From Alphaproteobacteria bacterium (GTDB taxonomy: Bacteria; Pseudomonadota; Alphaproteobacteria; UBA8366), in contig JAOTYV010000059.1 of assembly GCA_029861675.1 (NCBI GenBank), forward strand, positions 1 to 19,321: a stretch of 19,321 bases of DNA, given 5' to 3'. Positions within the stretch are counted from its first letter, which is position 1, and the number at the start of each line of letters is the position of its first letter. The position numbers and the translations under genes were made by a program. This document shows positions 8,379 through 15,491 of the stretch, in pieces. The notes below the pieces were generated by a model. It ran no database searches. It worked only from the letters and a program-made list of their open reading frames with translations, and had not been told where the DNA came from.

Positions 8379-9116
8379 ATGGCCCTGATCGAAAAATCCG
8401 TCACCGTTACGACGAAACACGGCAAGATGCCCGCCTTTGCCGCCTGTCCGGAGGCGCCAGGCGATTACCCGGCGATCATTTTCTACATGGACGCGCCGGG
8501 ATTCCGCGAGGAGTTGTGCAACATGGCGCGGCGAATCGCCAAGCACGGCTACTTCTGCCTGTTGCCCGATATGTACTACCGGATCGGCACGGTGCGTTTC
8601 GATCTGCCACGCCGCACGGACGTGATGTCGGCGGTCGTTACCGCGTCGATGAACCATCTCACCAATGCCGACGTGACCGACGACACCGCCGGCATGCTTG
8701 CCTTCTTGGAGGCGCAGGACAAGGTCAAGCCGGGGCCGGTCGGCTGCGTCGGTCATTGCATGAGCGGCCGCTATGTCACCACCGTCGCCGCGCGCTTTCC
8801 GCACAAGTTTGCTGCCTCGGCGTCGCTTTATGGCGTTGGCATCGTCACCGATGCGGAGGATTCGCCGCATCTGCTGTTGGATAAGATCAAGGGCGAGATG
8901 TATTACGGTTTCGCGGAGACCGACCATACGGTGCCGGATCACGTCATTCCCACGCTGAGCGCCGCGTTGGAGACGGCCGGCACCAAACACACACTGAAAG
9001 TTTTTCCCGGCACCAACCACGGTTTCTGCTTCGCGGAGCGCCAGACCTATGCCCCGGAAGCGGCGGAAGAAGTCTGGGAGTCGCTGTTCGAGATGTGGGG
9101 CGGGCATCTGAAATAG
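8379..9116 (+). CDS. Dienelactone hydrolase family protein
   Basis: The 245-residue alpha/beta hydrolase has the family's typical length and is predicted cytosolic. The triad is C127 in GHCMSG (125-130), the Cys nucleophile elbow of this family, with D182 in GFAETDHTVPD and H214 in GTNHGFCF. Family members hydrolyse dienelactone in chlorocatechol degradation or other strained esters and lactones; the precise substrate is open. ATG 8379 is preferred because GGAGG lies at 8369-8373, five bases upstream. A GTG at 8367 would add four residues and overlap that ribosome site. The methyltransferase gene starts 21 bp later, so the two form an operon. No aromatic ring-cleavage genes accompany it in the window, so a role in aromatic catabolism is not shown. 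Confidence 0.92.
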   Translation: MALIEKSVTVTTKHGKMPAFAACPEAPGDYPAIIFYMDAPGFREELCNMARRIAKHGYFCLLPDMYYRIGTVRFDLPRRTDVMSAVVTASMNHLTNADVTDDTAGMLAFLEAQDKVKPGPVGCVGHCMSGRYVTTVAARFPHKFAASASLYGVGIVTDAEDSPHLLLDKIKGEMYYGFAETDHTVPDHVIPTLSAALETAGTKHTLKVFPGTNHGFCFAERQTYAPEAAEEVWESLFEMWGGHLK

Positions 9117-9137
9117 GCGTGCGCGCAAGGGGCACGA

Positions 9138-9923
9138 TTGGACGCCGTTGACGCGCCGATGGGATGGGATCCGGAGCAATATCTGACCTTCGCGGACCAT
9201 CGGCGGCGCCCGGCGGTGGAGTTGCTTGCCCGGGTGCCCGCCGCGGCGCCGGAACGGGTGGTCGATCTCGGCTGCGGCGCGGGCAATGTGACGGCATTGC
9301 TGCGCGCGCGGTGGCCGAAGGCACACATCACCGGGCTCGACAATTCGGACGCCATGCTCGCCCGCGCCCGCGCGACCGGTCTCGATTGTGACTGGGGCAA
9401 CGCGGATATCGCGACATGGCGGCCGGACCGCCCGGTCGACGTGTTGTTTTCCAACGCCGCGCTGCAATGGTTGGGCGGCCATGATGTCCTGTTTCCCCGG
9501 CTTGCCGGGCTGGTCGCGCCGGGCGGCTGGCTCGCCATTCAAATACCCGACAACCGGGACGAGACGGCGCACAGTCTGGTGGTCGATACCGCGTTGGACG
9601 GACCGTGGCGCGCGACATTGGAACCGATCCTGCGGCTCGCCCCGATCCATACGGCGGCGGCGTATTACGACATGCTGACGGCGCGCGCGAAATCGGTCGA
9701 TGTCTGGCACACGCGGTATCTCCAGGTGCTCGAGGGTGAAAATCCGGTGGTGGAATTCATCAAGGGCAGCCGGTTGCGGCCGCTGCTCGACGCGTTGTCC
9801 GAGCCGGCGCGAAGCGACTTCGAGGCCGAATACGCGCGCCGTGTTGCGGCGGCCTACCCGCCGCGCGGCAACGGCAAGACGTTGTTTCCGTTCTTGCGGC
9901 TGTTCATGGTCGCCGGATTCTGA
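9138..9923 (+). CDS. tam: Trans-aconitate 2-methyltransferase
   Basis: The 261-residue class I SAM-dependent methyltransferase has the SAM loop VVDLGCGAGN (41-50), acidic residue D68 in TGLDNS, and SNAALQW (105-111), all characteristic of Tam. Tam methyl-esterifies trans-aconitate, a spontaneous isomer of the citric-acid-cycle intermediate cis-aconitate that inhibits aconitase. The start is uncertain. TTG at 9138 has AAGGGG seven bases upstream. ATG at 9159 would begin MGWDPEQYLTFAD, which matches the E. coli Tam N-terminus (as I recall it) almost exactly but has no ribosome site. The gene follows the dienelactone hydrolase gene by 21 bp and converges with the amidohydrolase gene 26 bp away. 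Confidence 0.9.
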   Translation: MDAVDAPMGWDPEQYLTFADHRRRPAVELLARVPAAAPERVVDLGCGAGNVTALLRARWPKAHITGLDNSDAMLARARATGLDCDWGNADIATWRPDRPVDVLFSNAALQWLGGHDVLFPRLAGLVAPGGWLAIQIPDNRDETAHSLVVDTALDGPWRATLEPILRLAPIHTAAAYYDMLTARAKSVDVWHTRYLQVLEGENPVVEFIKGSRLRPLLDALSEPARSDFEAEYARRVAAAYPPRGNGKTLFPFLRLFMVAGF

Positions 9924-9925
9924 TC

Positions 9926-9946
9926 GCGGCCGCTCGTTATGGCCGC
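9926..9946. terminator. Candidate bidirectional hairpin between convergent genes
   Basis: GCGGCC (9926-9931) and GGCCGC (9941-9946) form a perfect 6-bp GC stem with a 9-base loop. They fill the 26-bp gap between the stops of the methyltransferase and the amidohydrolase genes. There is no clear T-run, so termination strength is uncertain. Confidence 0.35.
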
Positions 9947-9949
9947 CCG

Positions 9950-11179
9950 CTACGGCCTGTGGAGTTCCGGCTGCTGGCGGGTAAAGATGCGGCGTCCCCG
10001 TTTGTAGCCGCACAGCGGCGGCGCCACCGTCGCGACGACTTCCGCGGGCGTGGCCGCGTCCCACAGCACCAGATCGGCCGGGTTGCCCACTGCAATGCCG
10101 TAGTCGTCGCGGCGCAAAATCCGCGCCGGCCGGTCGGTCAGCATCGCGAAGCATTCGGCGAGTTCCGGTGCGGTGCCGCGTTGCACCACATTGGCGTACA
10201 TGTTGGCGATGCGGATCAGCGAACAATCGCCGAAGGGCGTGAACGGGTTCAGCACGTTGTTGGTGGAGATCGAGCAATTTGCGCCGCATTCGATCAGCGC
10301 GTTGGCGTCCGCCACGCCGCGGATCACGTTGTAGTCGAGATGCCGGCCATTGTTGAACAGGTCGGTTGCCGGCAGCACCGCCACCGCGACGCCGGACTCG
10401 CCGAGCCGCTTGCCGAGCGCCCGCAAATCCTTGGGCGGCAGACAGGAATATTTCGAACCGTGACCGATGGCGACGCGGCCGCCCCAGCCGAATTCGTCGG
10501 TCAGGTCGCAGACCTGAAAGATGTCGAGGTCGTGCGTCGTGTAGCCGCCGTCGAGATGGATATCGACATCCGCGTCGTATTCACGCGCCAGCGCGAAGAT
10601 GCGCTCGATCTGGGCCGGATGGTCGGTATCGTAGCGCGGAGCGCCGCCAACCACGGGCGCGCCCGCTTTCAGGGCTGCAACCACGTTGTCTTCGGCGCCG
10701 GGACTGTTGGTCCAGCCTTCCTGCAGGAAGACGCAAAGCTGGATGTCGATCGCCCATCGATAGTCCTCGGCCAGTTGCCGAACCGCCTCGAAACCGCGCA
10801 ATCCCACATTCGGATCCACTTCCACCTGCGTGCGCATGTGGGTGACGCCGTTCAGCAGGCATTGCTCGATCGTGTCCCGCGCCCGGGCGTAAATGTCGTC
10901 GACCGTAAAAGTGTGCTTGATTGCGGCGGTGCGCTCCATGTGGTCGGTGCTGTGCCGGTCCGCCGGTGGCGCGCAACGGTCGACGATGAGCGCCTTGTCG
11001 AGATGGAAATGGCTTTCGATCAGGCCGGGCGATACGAATCGGCCCGCCGCGTCCAGTTCCTCGCCCCCGTCCGCAAGACCCGGTTCGAGCGCGGCAATGA
11101 CGCCGTCCGTGACGCCGATATAGGTGAGAGGAGCGCCGTCGTTGACGCGGGCGTTGCGCATGATCAGGTCGAATGCCAT
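9950..11179 (-). CDS. Amidohydrolase family protein, cytosine deaminase (CodA)-like with altered active site
   Basis: The 409-residue protein has the amidohydrolase TIM barrel and composite beta domain, with overall resemblance to CodA/AtzC-type deaminases (for example FLQEG 151-155 and DDYGIAVGNPADL 358-370). Metal-site residues seen are H57 and H59 in ESHFHLDK, H208 in DIHLDGG, and H240 in IGHGSK. Aligned by eye to E. coli CodA from memory, the catalytic Glu after the third His (E217) is replaced by G211, and the metal-binding Asp (D313 in GHDD) falls on N307 in STNNVLNPF. The fold is secure, but the reaction is not. Hydrolysis of an amide or amidine C-N bond is the general expectation. It is the last gene of a four-gene operon, 30 bp after the deformylase-family gene. 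ATG 11179 is the natural family start. Confidence 0.88.
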   Translation of the reverse strand: MAFDLIMRNARVNDGAPLTYIGVTDGVIAALEPGLADGGEELDAAGRFVSPGLIESHFHLDKALIVDRCAPPADRHSTDHMERTAAIKHTFTVDDIYARARDTIEQCLLNGVTHMRTQVEVDPNVGLRGFEAVRQLAEDYRWAIDIQLCVFLQEGWTNSPGAEDNVVAALKAGAPVVGGAPRYDTDHPAQIERIFALAREYDADVDIHLDGGYTTHDLDIFQVCDLTDEFGWGGRVAIGHGSKYSCLPPKDLRALGKRLGESGVAVAVLPATDLFNNGRHLDYNVIRGVADANALIECGANCSISTNNVLNPFTPFGDCSLIRIANMYANVVQRGTAPELAECFAMLTDRPARILRRDDYGIAVGNPADLVLWDAATPAEVVATVAPPLCGYKRGRRIFTRQQPELHRP

Positions 11180-11209
11180 CGGACTCTCCCAAAGTGTCGG
11201 TGTCGACCG

Positions 11210-11785
11210 CTAGGCGATTTCCGGGTCGGCAAAGTCTTCACGGTCGAAAGGCAGCGGCGGATACGCGGGCGTGCCCAGTTCGGATACGAACCCGAAGGTC
11301 GTCATGTCGGTCATCCGCATCGGGTACAAAATGCCGTCGAGATGGTCGTATTCGTGTTGCAGCAGCCGCGCGACGAAGCCCCGGGTTTTCCAGCGATAAG
11401 GCTTACCGTCCAGCCCTACCGCATCCAGTTGCACCTCGTTGTAGCGCGGGACCTGGCCAAACAGTCCCGGCAGCGAAAGGCAGCGTTCCCAATAAGGTTT
11501 CTTCGCATCGCTCAGGAAGGTGAGCTTCGGGTTGATGACCGAAGTCCAGGGTATTTCGCCCATGGTCGCACCGTCCGGCACGATATCGGGGCGGACCCGG
11601 AAGACGAACAGGCGTTTGGGGACATAGACCTGCGGCGCGGCGATGCCGTTGCCGCCGATATCCTCGCAGGTCTCGATCAGATCCTCGGCAAGCCGGCGGA
11701 TGTCGGGCGCGGTCGGGTCGTCCACCGCCGTCGCCACCCCACGCAGAATGTCATGGCCCATGCGGGCGATCTTGCGAATTGCCAT
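11210..11785 (-). CDS. def: Peptide deformylase family protein
   Basis: The 191-residue metallo-hydrolase carries all three deformylase motifs: GNGIAAPQ (45-52), ERCLSLPG (100-107, metal ligand C102) and QHEYDHLDG (143-151, ligands H144 and H148, catalytic E145). Canonical motif 2 is EGCLS, and here the Gly is Arg (R101). Peptide deformylase removes the formyl group from nascent N-terminal formyl-Met. The housekeeping copy usually sits with fmt, which is absent here. Instead this gene lies between an acyl-CoA dehydrogenase gene (21 bp) and the amidohydrolase gene (30 bp). It is therefore probably a second copy, either an antibiotic-insensitive paralogue or one recruited to deformylate a small metabolite. 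The second idea is inference from the operon only. Confidence 0.92.
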   Translation of the reverse strand: MAIRKIARMGHDILRGVATAVDDPTAPDIRRLAEDLIETCEDIGGNGIAAPQVYVPKRLFVFRVRPDIVPDGATMGEIPWTSVINPKLTFLSDAKKPYWERCLSLPGLFGQVPRYNEVQLDAVGLDGKPYRWKTRGFVARLLQHEYDHLDGILYPMRMTDMTTFGFVSELGTPAYPPLPFDREDFADPEIA

Positions 11786-11806
11786 CGTGATGCCCCTCCC
11801 CCGGGC

Positions 11807-13036
11807 TTATTTCTCGCCGCCGGGCAATTCGTTGAACGCCACGTCCTTGTCGATCCGGACTTCCTGCGGCAATCCAAGAATGCGTTCGGCGATGATGTTG
11901 CGGAGAATTTCGTCGGTGCCGCCGGCGATGCGGTCCCTCGGCGAAGACAGCATCCCTTCCTGGAACAGCGCCTTCATCGGCATGGTCGCTTCGTCGTCGA
12001 CGATGCCCGCCATGTCCATCAGGTCGAGGGCGAAATGGGCGATGTCCTGCCGTTTCTTGCCGTTCACCACCTTGTTGATCGAGGATTCCGGGCCTGGCCT
12101 ATCGCCGCGTGCAAGGGCGGTAACGGTGCGGAACCGGGTCAGGCGCACCCCCTGCATCTGGATGTACCAATTGGCGAGTTTGTCGCGCACCAGGGAATCG
12201 GCGATCGCGGGGCCGGTCTCCAATTCCAGTGCGCGCGCCAGGCCGAGGATATCGTCGAAGTCGGGCGCCGACCGTTCGCCGACCGCCAGCCGTTCGTTCA
12301 TCAGCGTGGCGATCGCGACCTTCCAGCCTTCGCCGACGCCGCCCAGGCGCTGGCTGTCCGGAATGCGCACATCGGTAAAGAACACTTCGTTGAAATTCGA
12401 TGTCCCGGAGATCTGCTTGATGCGACGGGCCTCAATGCCGGGCGATTTCATGTCGAGGTAGAAATAGGTGAGCCCCTTGTGCTTCGGTACGTTCGGGTCG
12501 CTGCGCGTGACGAGGATGCCGAAATCCGCGAAATGCGCACCCGAGGTCCAGATCTTCTGGCCGTTGACCACCCATTCGTCGCCGTCCCGCACCGCCCGGG
12601 TGCGCAGGCTGGCGAGGTCGGATCCCGCCGACGGTTCGGAGAAAAGCTGGCACCAGATTTCCTCGCCCTGCAGGGCCGGCCGGATGAAGCGCTGCTTCTG
12701 GTCCTCGGTGCCGTAGGTTAGCAACACCGGCACGACCATCCCCTGGGTGATTTCGAACACGCCGCGGGGCGTCAGGTACTGCATTTCTTCTTGATTGTAG
12801 ATCACCTGTTCCAGTTGCGTGCCGCCGCGGCCGCCGTATTCCTTGGGCCACATGATGCCGGCGAAACCCGCGTCGAATTTCTTGCGCTGCCAGGGTTTGG
12901 CGGCATCGACCAGGCCTTCCTGCCCGTATTTGACCGCAAAAGTCTTGCCCGGTTCCTTGCGTTCCGCGTTGGCTTCGAGAAAGGCACGCGCCTCGGCGCG
13001 AAAGTCAGCCTGTTCCGGCGTATCGTCGAAGTCCAT
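11807..13036 (-). CDS. Acyl-CoA dehydrogenase, large subunit of a probable heteromeric pair
   Basis: The 409-residue flavoprotein has the three-domain acyl-CoA dehydrogenase fold. The FAD/substrate segment QLFSEPSAGSDLASLRT (130-146), NGQKIWTSGAHFADF (158-172) and the C-terminal GGTDEILRN (372-380) are clear. It introduces a trans-2 double bond into an acyl-CoA and passes electrons to ETF. The usual Glu before GT near the C-terminus is Gly here. E248 in LMNERL instead aligns by eye with the helix-G catalytic Glu of isovaleryl-CoA dehydrogenase and the mycobacterial FadE26 type. The 409/371-residue pairing with the adjacent gene matches the alpha2-beta2 enzymes known for sterol side chains and other bulky acyl groups. 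The start ATG 13036 is 15 bp after the partner's stop. Confidence 0.93.
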   Translation of the reverse strand: MDFDDTPEQADFRAEARAFLEANAERKEPGKTFAVKYGQEGLVDAAKPWQRKKFDAGFAGIMWPKEYGGRGGTQLEQVIYNQEEMQYLTPRGVFEITQGMVVPVLLTYGTEDQKQRFIRPALQGEEIWCQLFSEPSAGSDLASLRTRAVRDGDEWVVNGQKIWTSGAHFADFGILVTRSDPNVPKHKGLTYFYLDMKSPGIEARRIKQISGTSNFNEVFFTDVRIPDSQRLGGVGEGWKVAIATLMNERLAVGERSAPDFDDILGLARALELETGPAIADSLVRDKLANWYIQMQGVRLTRFRTVTALARGDRPGPESSINKVVNGKKRQDIAHFALDLMDMAGIVDDEATMPMKALFQEGMLSSPRDRIAGGTDEILRNIIAERILGLPQEVRIDKDVAFNELPGGEK

Positions 13037-13051
13037 GTCGTCCTCCGGTTG

Positions 13052-14167
13052 TCACGCGACGTTGCGGGCCTCGAGGTGGCCGATGAGTTTGTCCTTCCAA
13101 CGCCGTTCACCGCCAAGCGCGAGCGCCAGCAGTTTTGCCCGCCGGTAATAGAGGTGGCAGTCGAGTTCCCAGGTGAAGCCCATGCCGCCATGGGTCTGAA
13201 TGTTTTCCCGCGAAGCCAGTTCGTAGGCCTGGATCGCCGCGACCCGGGCGGCCGCGGCGGCGGCCTGCAAATCCGCCGCGTCCGAGGCCAGCGCCCAGGC
13301 GCCGTAATACGCATGCGAACGGGCCAACTCGACCGCGATATAGATATCGGCCAGTTTGTGCTTGATCGCCTGGAAGGAACCGATCGGCCGGCCGAAGGCA
13401 TACCGTGATTTTACGTATTCGACCGCCATGTCGAGACAGGCCTGTGCGCCGCCCAATTGTTCGAAGGCGATCAGCACCGCCGCCCGGTCAAAGATATTTT
13501 CAATGATCTCCCAACCCTGGCCCGGCGCTCCGAGCATTTCCGCTTCGGTGCCGGCGAAGCGCAGGCGGGCGTGCGAGCGCGAAGGGTCGACGGTGGTCAG
13601 GGTTTCCCGATCGACCGCCGCGAGATCGGTGATTGCAAGCGACAAATCCCGCTCGCCGGTTCCCGTGCGCGCGAGCACGACGGCGAAATCCGCGATGTCG
13701 CCATCGGCCACGGGGTGTTTTTCGCCGTCGAGCCTGCCACCGGCGAATTGGGCGGCGACGCTGGCCGGGCCCGGGCGTTTGACGCCTTCGGAAACGGCGA
13801 CGCAACCGATGACTGCGCCGGCGGCAAGATCGGGCAGGTAGCGCAGTTTCTGGTCTTCCGAGCCGGCGAGCAGCAGAGCTTCCGTCGCGAGATAGACCGA
13901 CGATGAAAAGGGCGTGGGTGCGAGCGACCGTCCGAGTTCTTCGGCAATAACGCACAGATCCTCATGTGACAGGCCGATGCCGCCGAATTCCTCGGGAATA
14001 GCGGTGCCCATCCATCCCAATTCCGCCATGCCGTCCCATAGGGCGCGATCGAAAGGCGACTCGCTTTCAAGTATTTTCCGCGCCACGTCCGGCGATCCGT
14101 TTTCATCCAGAAACCGGCGCGCCTGGTCCCGCAGGAGACGCTGTTCGTCGGAAAAATCGAAATTCAT
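13052..14167 (-). CDS. Acyl-CoA dehydrogenase, small subunit of a probable heteromeric pair
   Basis: This 371-residue acyl-CoA dehydrogenase family protein begins with the common MNFDFSDEQRLLRDQ. It has AIPEEFGGIG (56-65), SRYAFGRPIGSFQAIKHK (254-271) and THGGMGFTWE (325-334). The region that holds the catalytic Glu in short/medium-chain enzymes reads LALALGGER (347-355), and the isovaleryl-type position also lacks Glu (RAAVLIAFEQ, 228-237). It is therefore probably the non-catalytic or FAD-sharing partner of the next gene's product. It is the first gene of the operon. A weak promoter-like pair on the minus strand, TTGGAT (14233-14228) and GATAAA (14211-14206) with 16-bp spacing, lies upstream. 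The ribosome site is weak (AGG shortly before the ATG). Confidence 0.92.
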   Translation of the reverse strand: MNFDFSDEQRLLRDQARRFLDENGSPDVARKILESESPFDRALWDGMAELGWMGTAIPEEFGGIGLSHEDLCVIAEELGRSLAPTPFSSSVYLATEALLLAGSEDQKLRYLPDLAAGAVIGCVAVSEGVKRPGPASVAAQFAGGRLDGEKHPVADGDIADFAVVLARTGTGERDLSLAITDLAAVDRETLTTVDPSRSHARLRFAGTEAEMLGAPGQGWEIIENIFDRAAVLIAFEQLGGAQACLDMAVEYVKSRYAFGRPIGSFQAIKHKLADIYIAVELARSHAYYGAWALASDAADLQAAAAAARVAAIQAYELASRENIQTHGGMGFTWELDCHLYYRRAKLLALALGGERRWKDKLIGHLEARNVA

Positions 14168-14527
14168 GACCTGATTCGCCGTTGGAAGTCAGTGTGCCCG
14201 GTGACTTTATCCAAATTCCGGGTGCTTATCCAACCGGCGTTTGCCGGGCGTGCGGCCGCGGCAAGAGGCACTCATTTTATTGCGCCAGACCGAACAGTAT
14301 GGGATAAGCTTTGGAGGTCGGGACGGTGGCGCAATTCACCCGTCCTGCGGTAGCCGTGGAAGGATCGACTGCCCTGCCCGGTTCCTTCATCAACATCATC
14401 CGTCGCGCGCCCAAAGCGCAGAACCGAAGCATGCGCTTGTTCGGCGCCGACCGGGCGTGCGATCTTGCCGGTTGGAAATTCAACCACCCGTTCCCCTGCG
14501 GATCCGCGGCAACAAAGGCTAATTTCG
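14168..14527. other. 360-bp divergent intergenic region upstream of wlbA
   Basis: No gene could be supported here. The small open frames lack ribosome sites and family resemblance, and those at the right side run into wlbA in another frame. The left end holds two TTATCCAA direct repeats. A weak plus-strand promoter-like pair is TTGCGC (14280-14285) and GATAAG (14303-14308) with 17-bp spacing; it would leave a leader of about 210 bases before wlbA. The leader contains GCGGTAG (14347-14353), reminiscent of the ops core of enterobacterial polysaccharide operons. The wlbA ribosome site is probably AAAGG, about nine bases before its ATG. Confidence 0.5.
14207..14233. repeat. Pair of TTATCCAA direct repeats, 19-bp period
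   Basis: TTATCCAA occurs at 14207-14214 and again at 14226-14233. A 19-bp period places both copies close to the same face of the helix. They overlap the weak promoter-like elements proposed for the minus-strand acyl-CoA dehydrogenase operon, and could be a regulator site or simply the promoter itself. Confidence 0.3.
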
Positions 14528-15472
14528 ATGGACACCCGCAAATTTGTTCTGATCGGTGCGGCCGGCTACGTCGCGCCGCGGCATATGAAAGCGATAAAGG
14601 ACACCGGCGGTGATTTGGTCGCTGCGCTGGATCCCAATGACTCGGTTGGGGTGATCGACAGCTATTTCCCCAATGCCCGGTTCTTCGTCGAGTTCGAACG
14701 GTTCGACCGCCATGTCGACCGGTTGCGGCGCGACGGCAAACCGGTCGACTTTGTCAGCGTTTGTTCACCGAATTATTTGCATGATGCGCACATCCGTTTC
14801 GCGCTGCGATCGGGATGCGACGCGATTTGCGAAAAACCCCTGGTGCTCAATCCCTGGAATATCGATGGCCTGGAGGAGATGGAGAAAGACACCGGGCACC
14901 GGGTGAACTCGATCCTGCAACTCCGTCTGCATCCATCGATCATTGCGTTGCGGGACAAGGTCATGGCCGAGCCGGATCGAATTCACGATGTGGATCTGAC
15001 CTATATCGCCTCGCGCGGCCGCTGGTATCATATCTCCTGGAAGGGCGATATGCAGAAATCCGGCGGCGTGGCGACGAATATCGGCGTTCATTTTTACGAC
15101 ATGCTGGGTTTTCTCTTCGGTGAAAATACTCGCAACATTGTTCACCTTCGGTCGGACGAGCGGGCTGCGGGGTATCTCGAATTCCAGCGCGCGCGCGTGC
15201 GCTGGTTCCTGTCGGTGGACAACGGCGACCTGCCGGCAAGCGCCAGTGAAAAGCAAACGACCTACCGCTCGATCACCATCGATGGCGAGGAGATCGAATT
15301 TTCCGGCGGGTTCGAGGATCTGCACACGGTAAGTTATCGGGATGTATTGTCGGGCGGCGGATTCGGACTCGATCAGGTTCGCCCCTCGATCGAATTGGTG
15401 TCGGCGATTGGCGGCATGGATTTGACGCCTTCGACGGGCGAGCGGCATCCCTTCACGGCAAAGTATCTCTGA
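14528..15472 (+). CDS. wlbA: UDP-N-acetyl-2-amino-2-deoxyglucuronate 3-dehydrogenase (WlbA/WbpB)
   Basis: The 314-residue Gfo/Idh/MocA oxidoreductase reads very like Bordetella WlbA and Pseudomonas WbpB along its whole length. It has the NAD-binding GAAGYVAPRHMKAIKDTG (10-27), CSPNYLH (79-85), the family CEKPL (101-105, K103), SWKGD (170-174) and VATNIGVHFYDML (181-193) with catalytic-region H188. It oxidises C3 of UDP-N-acetylglucosaminuronic acid to the 3-keto sugar. Characterised homologues recycle NADH with 2-oxoglutarate. ATG 14528 gives the family N-terminus; the frame extends upstream to 14465 without similarity. It is the first gene of the plus-strand polysaccharide cluster, with the acetyltransferase following after 19 bp. 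WbpA, which makes the substrate from UDP-GlcNAc, is not in the window. Confidence 0.95.
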   Translation: MDTRKFVLIGAAGYVAPRHMKAIKDTGGDLVAALDPNDSVGVIDSYFPNARFFVEFERFDRHVDRLRRDGKPVDFVSVCSPNYLHDAHIRFALRSGCDAICEKPLVLNPWNIDGLEEMEKDTGHRVNSILQLRLHPSIIALRDKVMAEPDRIHDVDLTYIASRGRWYHISWKGDMQKSGGVATNIGVHFYDMLGFLFGENTRNIVHLRSDERAAGYLEFQRARVRWFLSVDNGDLPASASEKQTTYRSITIDGEEIEFSGGFEDLHTVSYRDVLSGGGFGLDQVRPSIELVSAIGGMDLTPSTGERHPFTAKYL

Positions 15473-15491
15473 CCGGAATTTGTTCCGACCC

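Noticed and set aside
8304..10289. A 661-codon minus-strand open frame opposite the hydrolase and methyltransferase genes.
   Set aside because: It is antisense to two clear family members, and its composition is typical of a high-GC shadow frame.
9959..12721. A 920-codon plus-strand open frame across the minus-strand operon.
   Set aside because: It is a GC-rich shadow of three well-identified genes; its translation is rich in Arg, His and Asp with no domain.
14241..14613. Three overlapping small frames (plus and minus) in the wlbA leader.
   Set aside because: All lack ribosome sites and recognisable domains, and two run into wlbA in the wrong frame.
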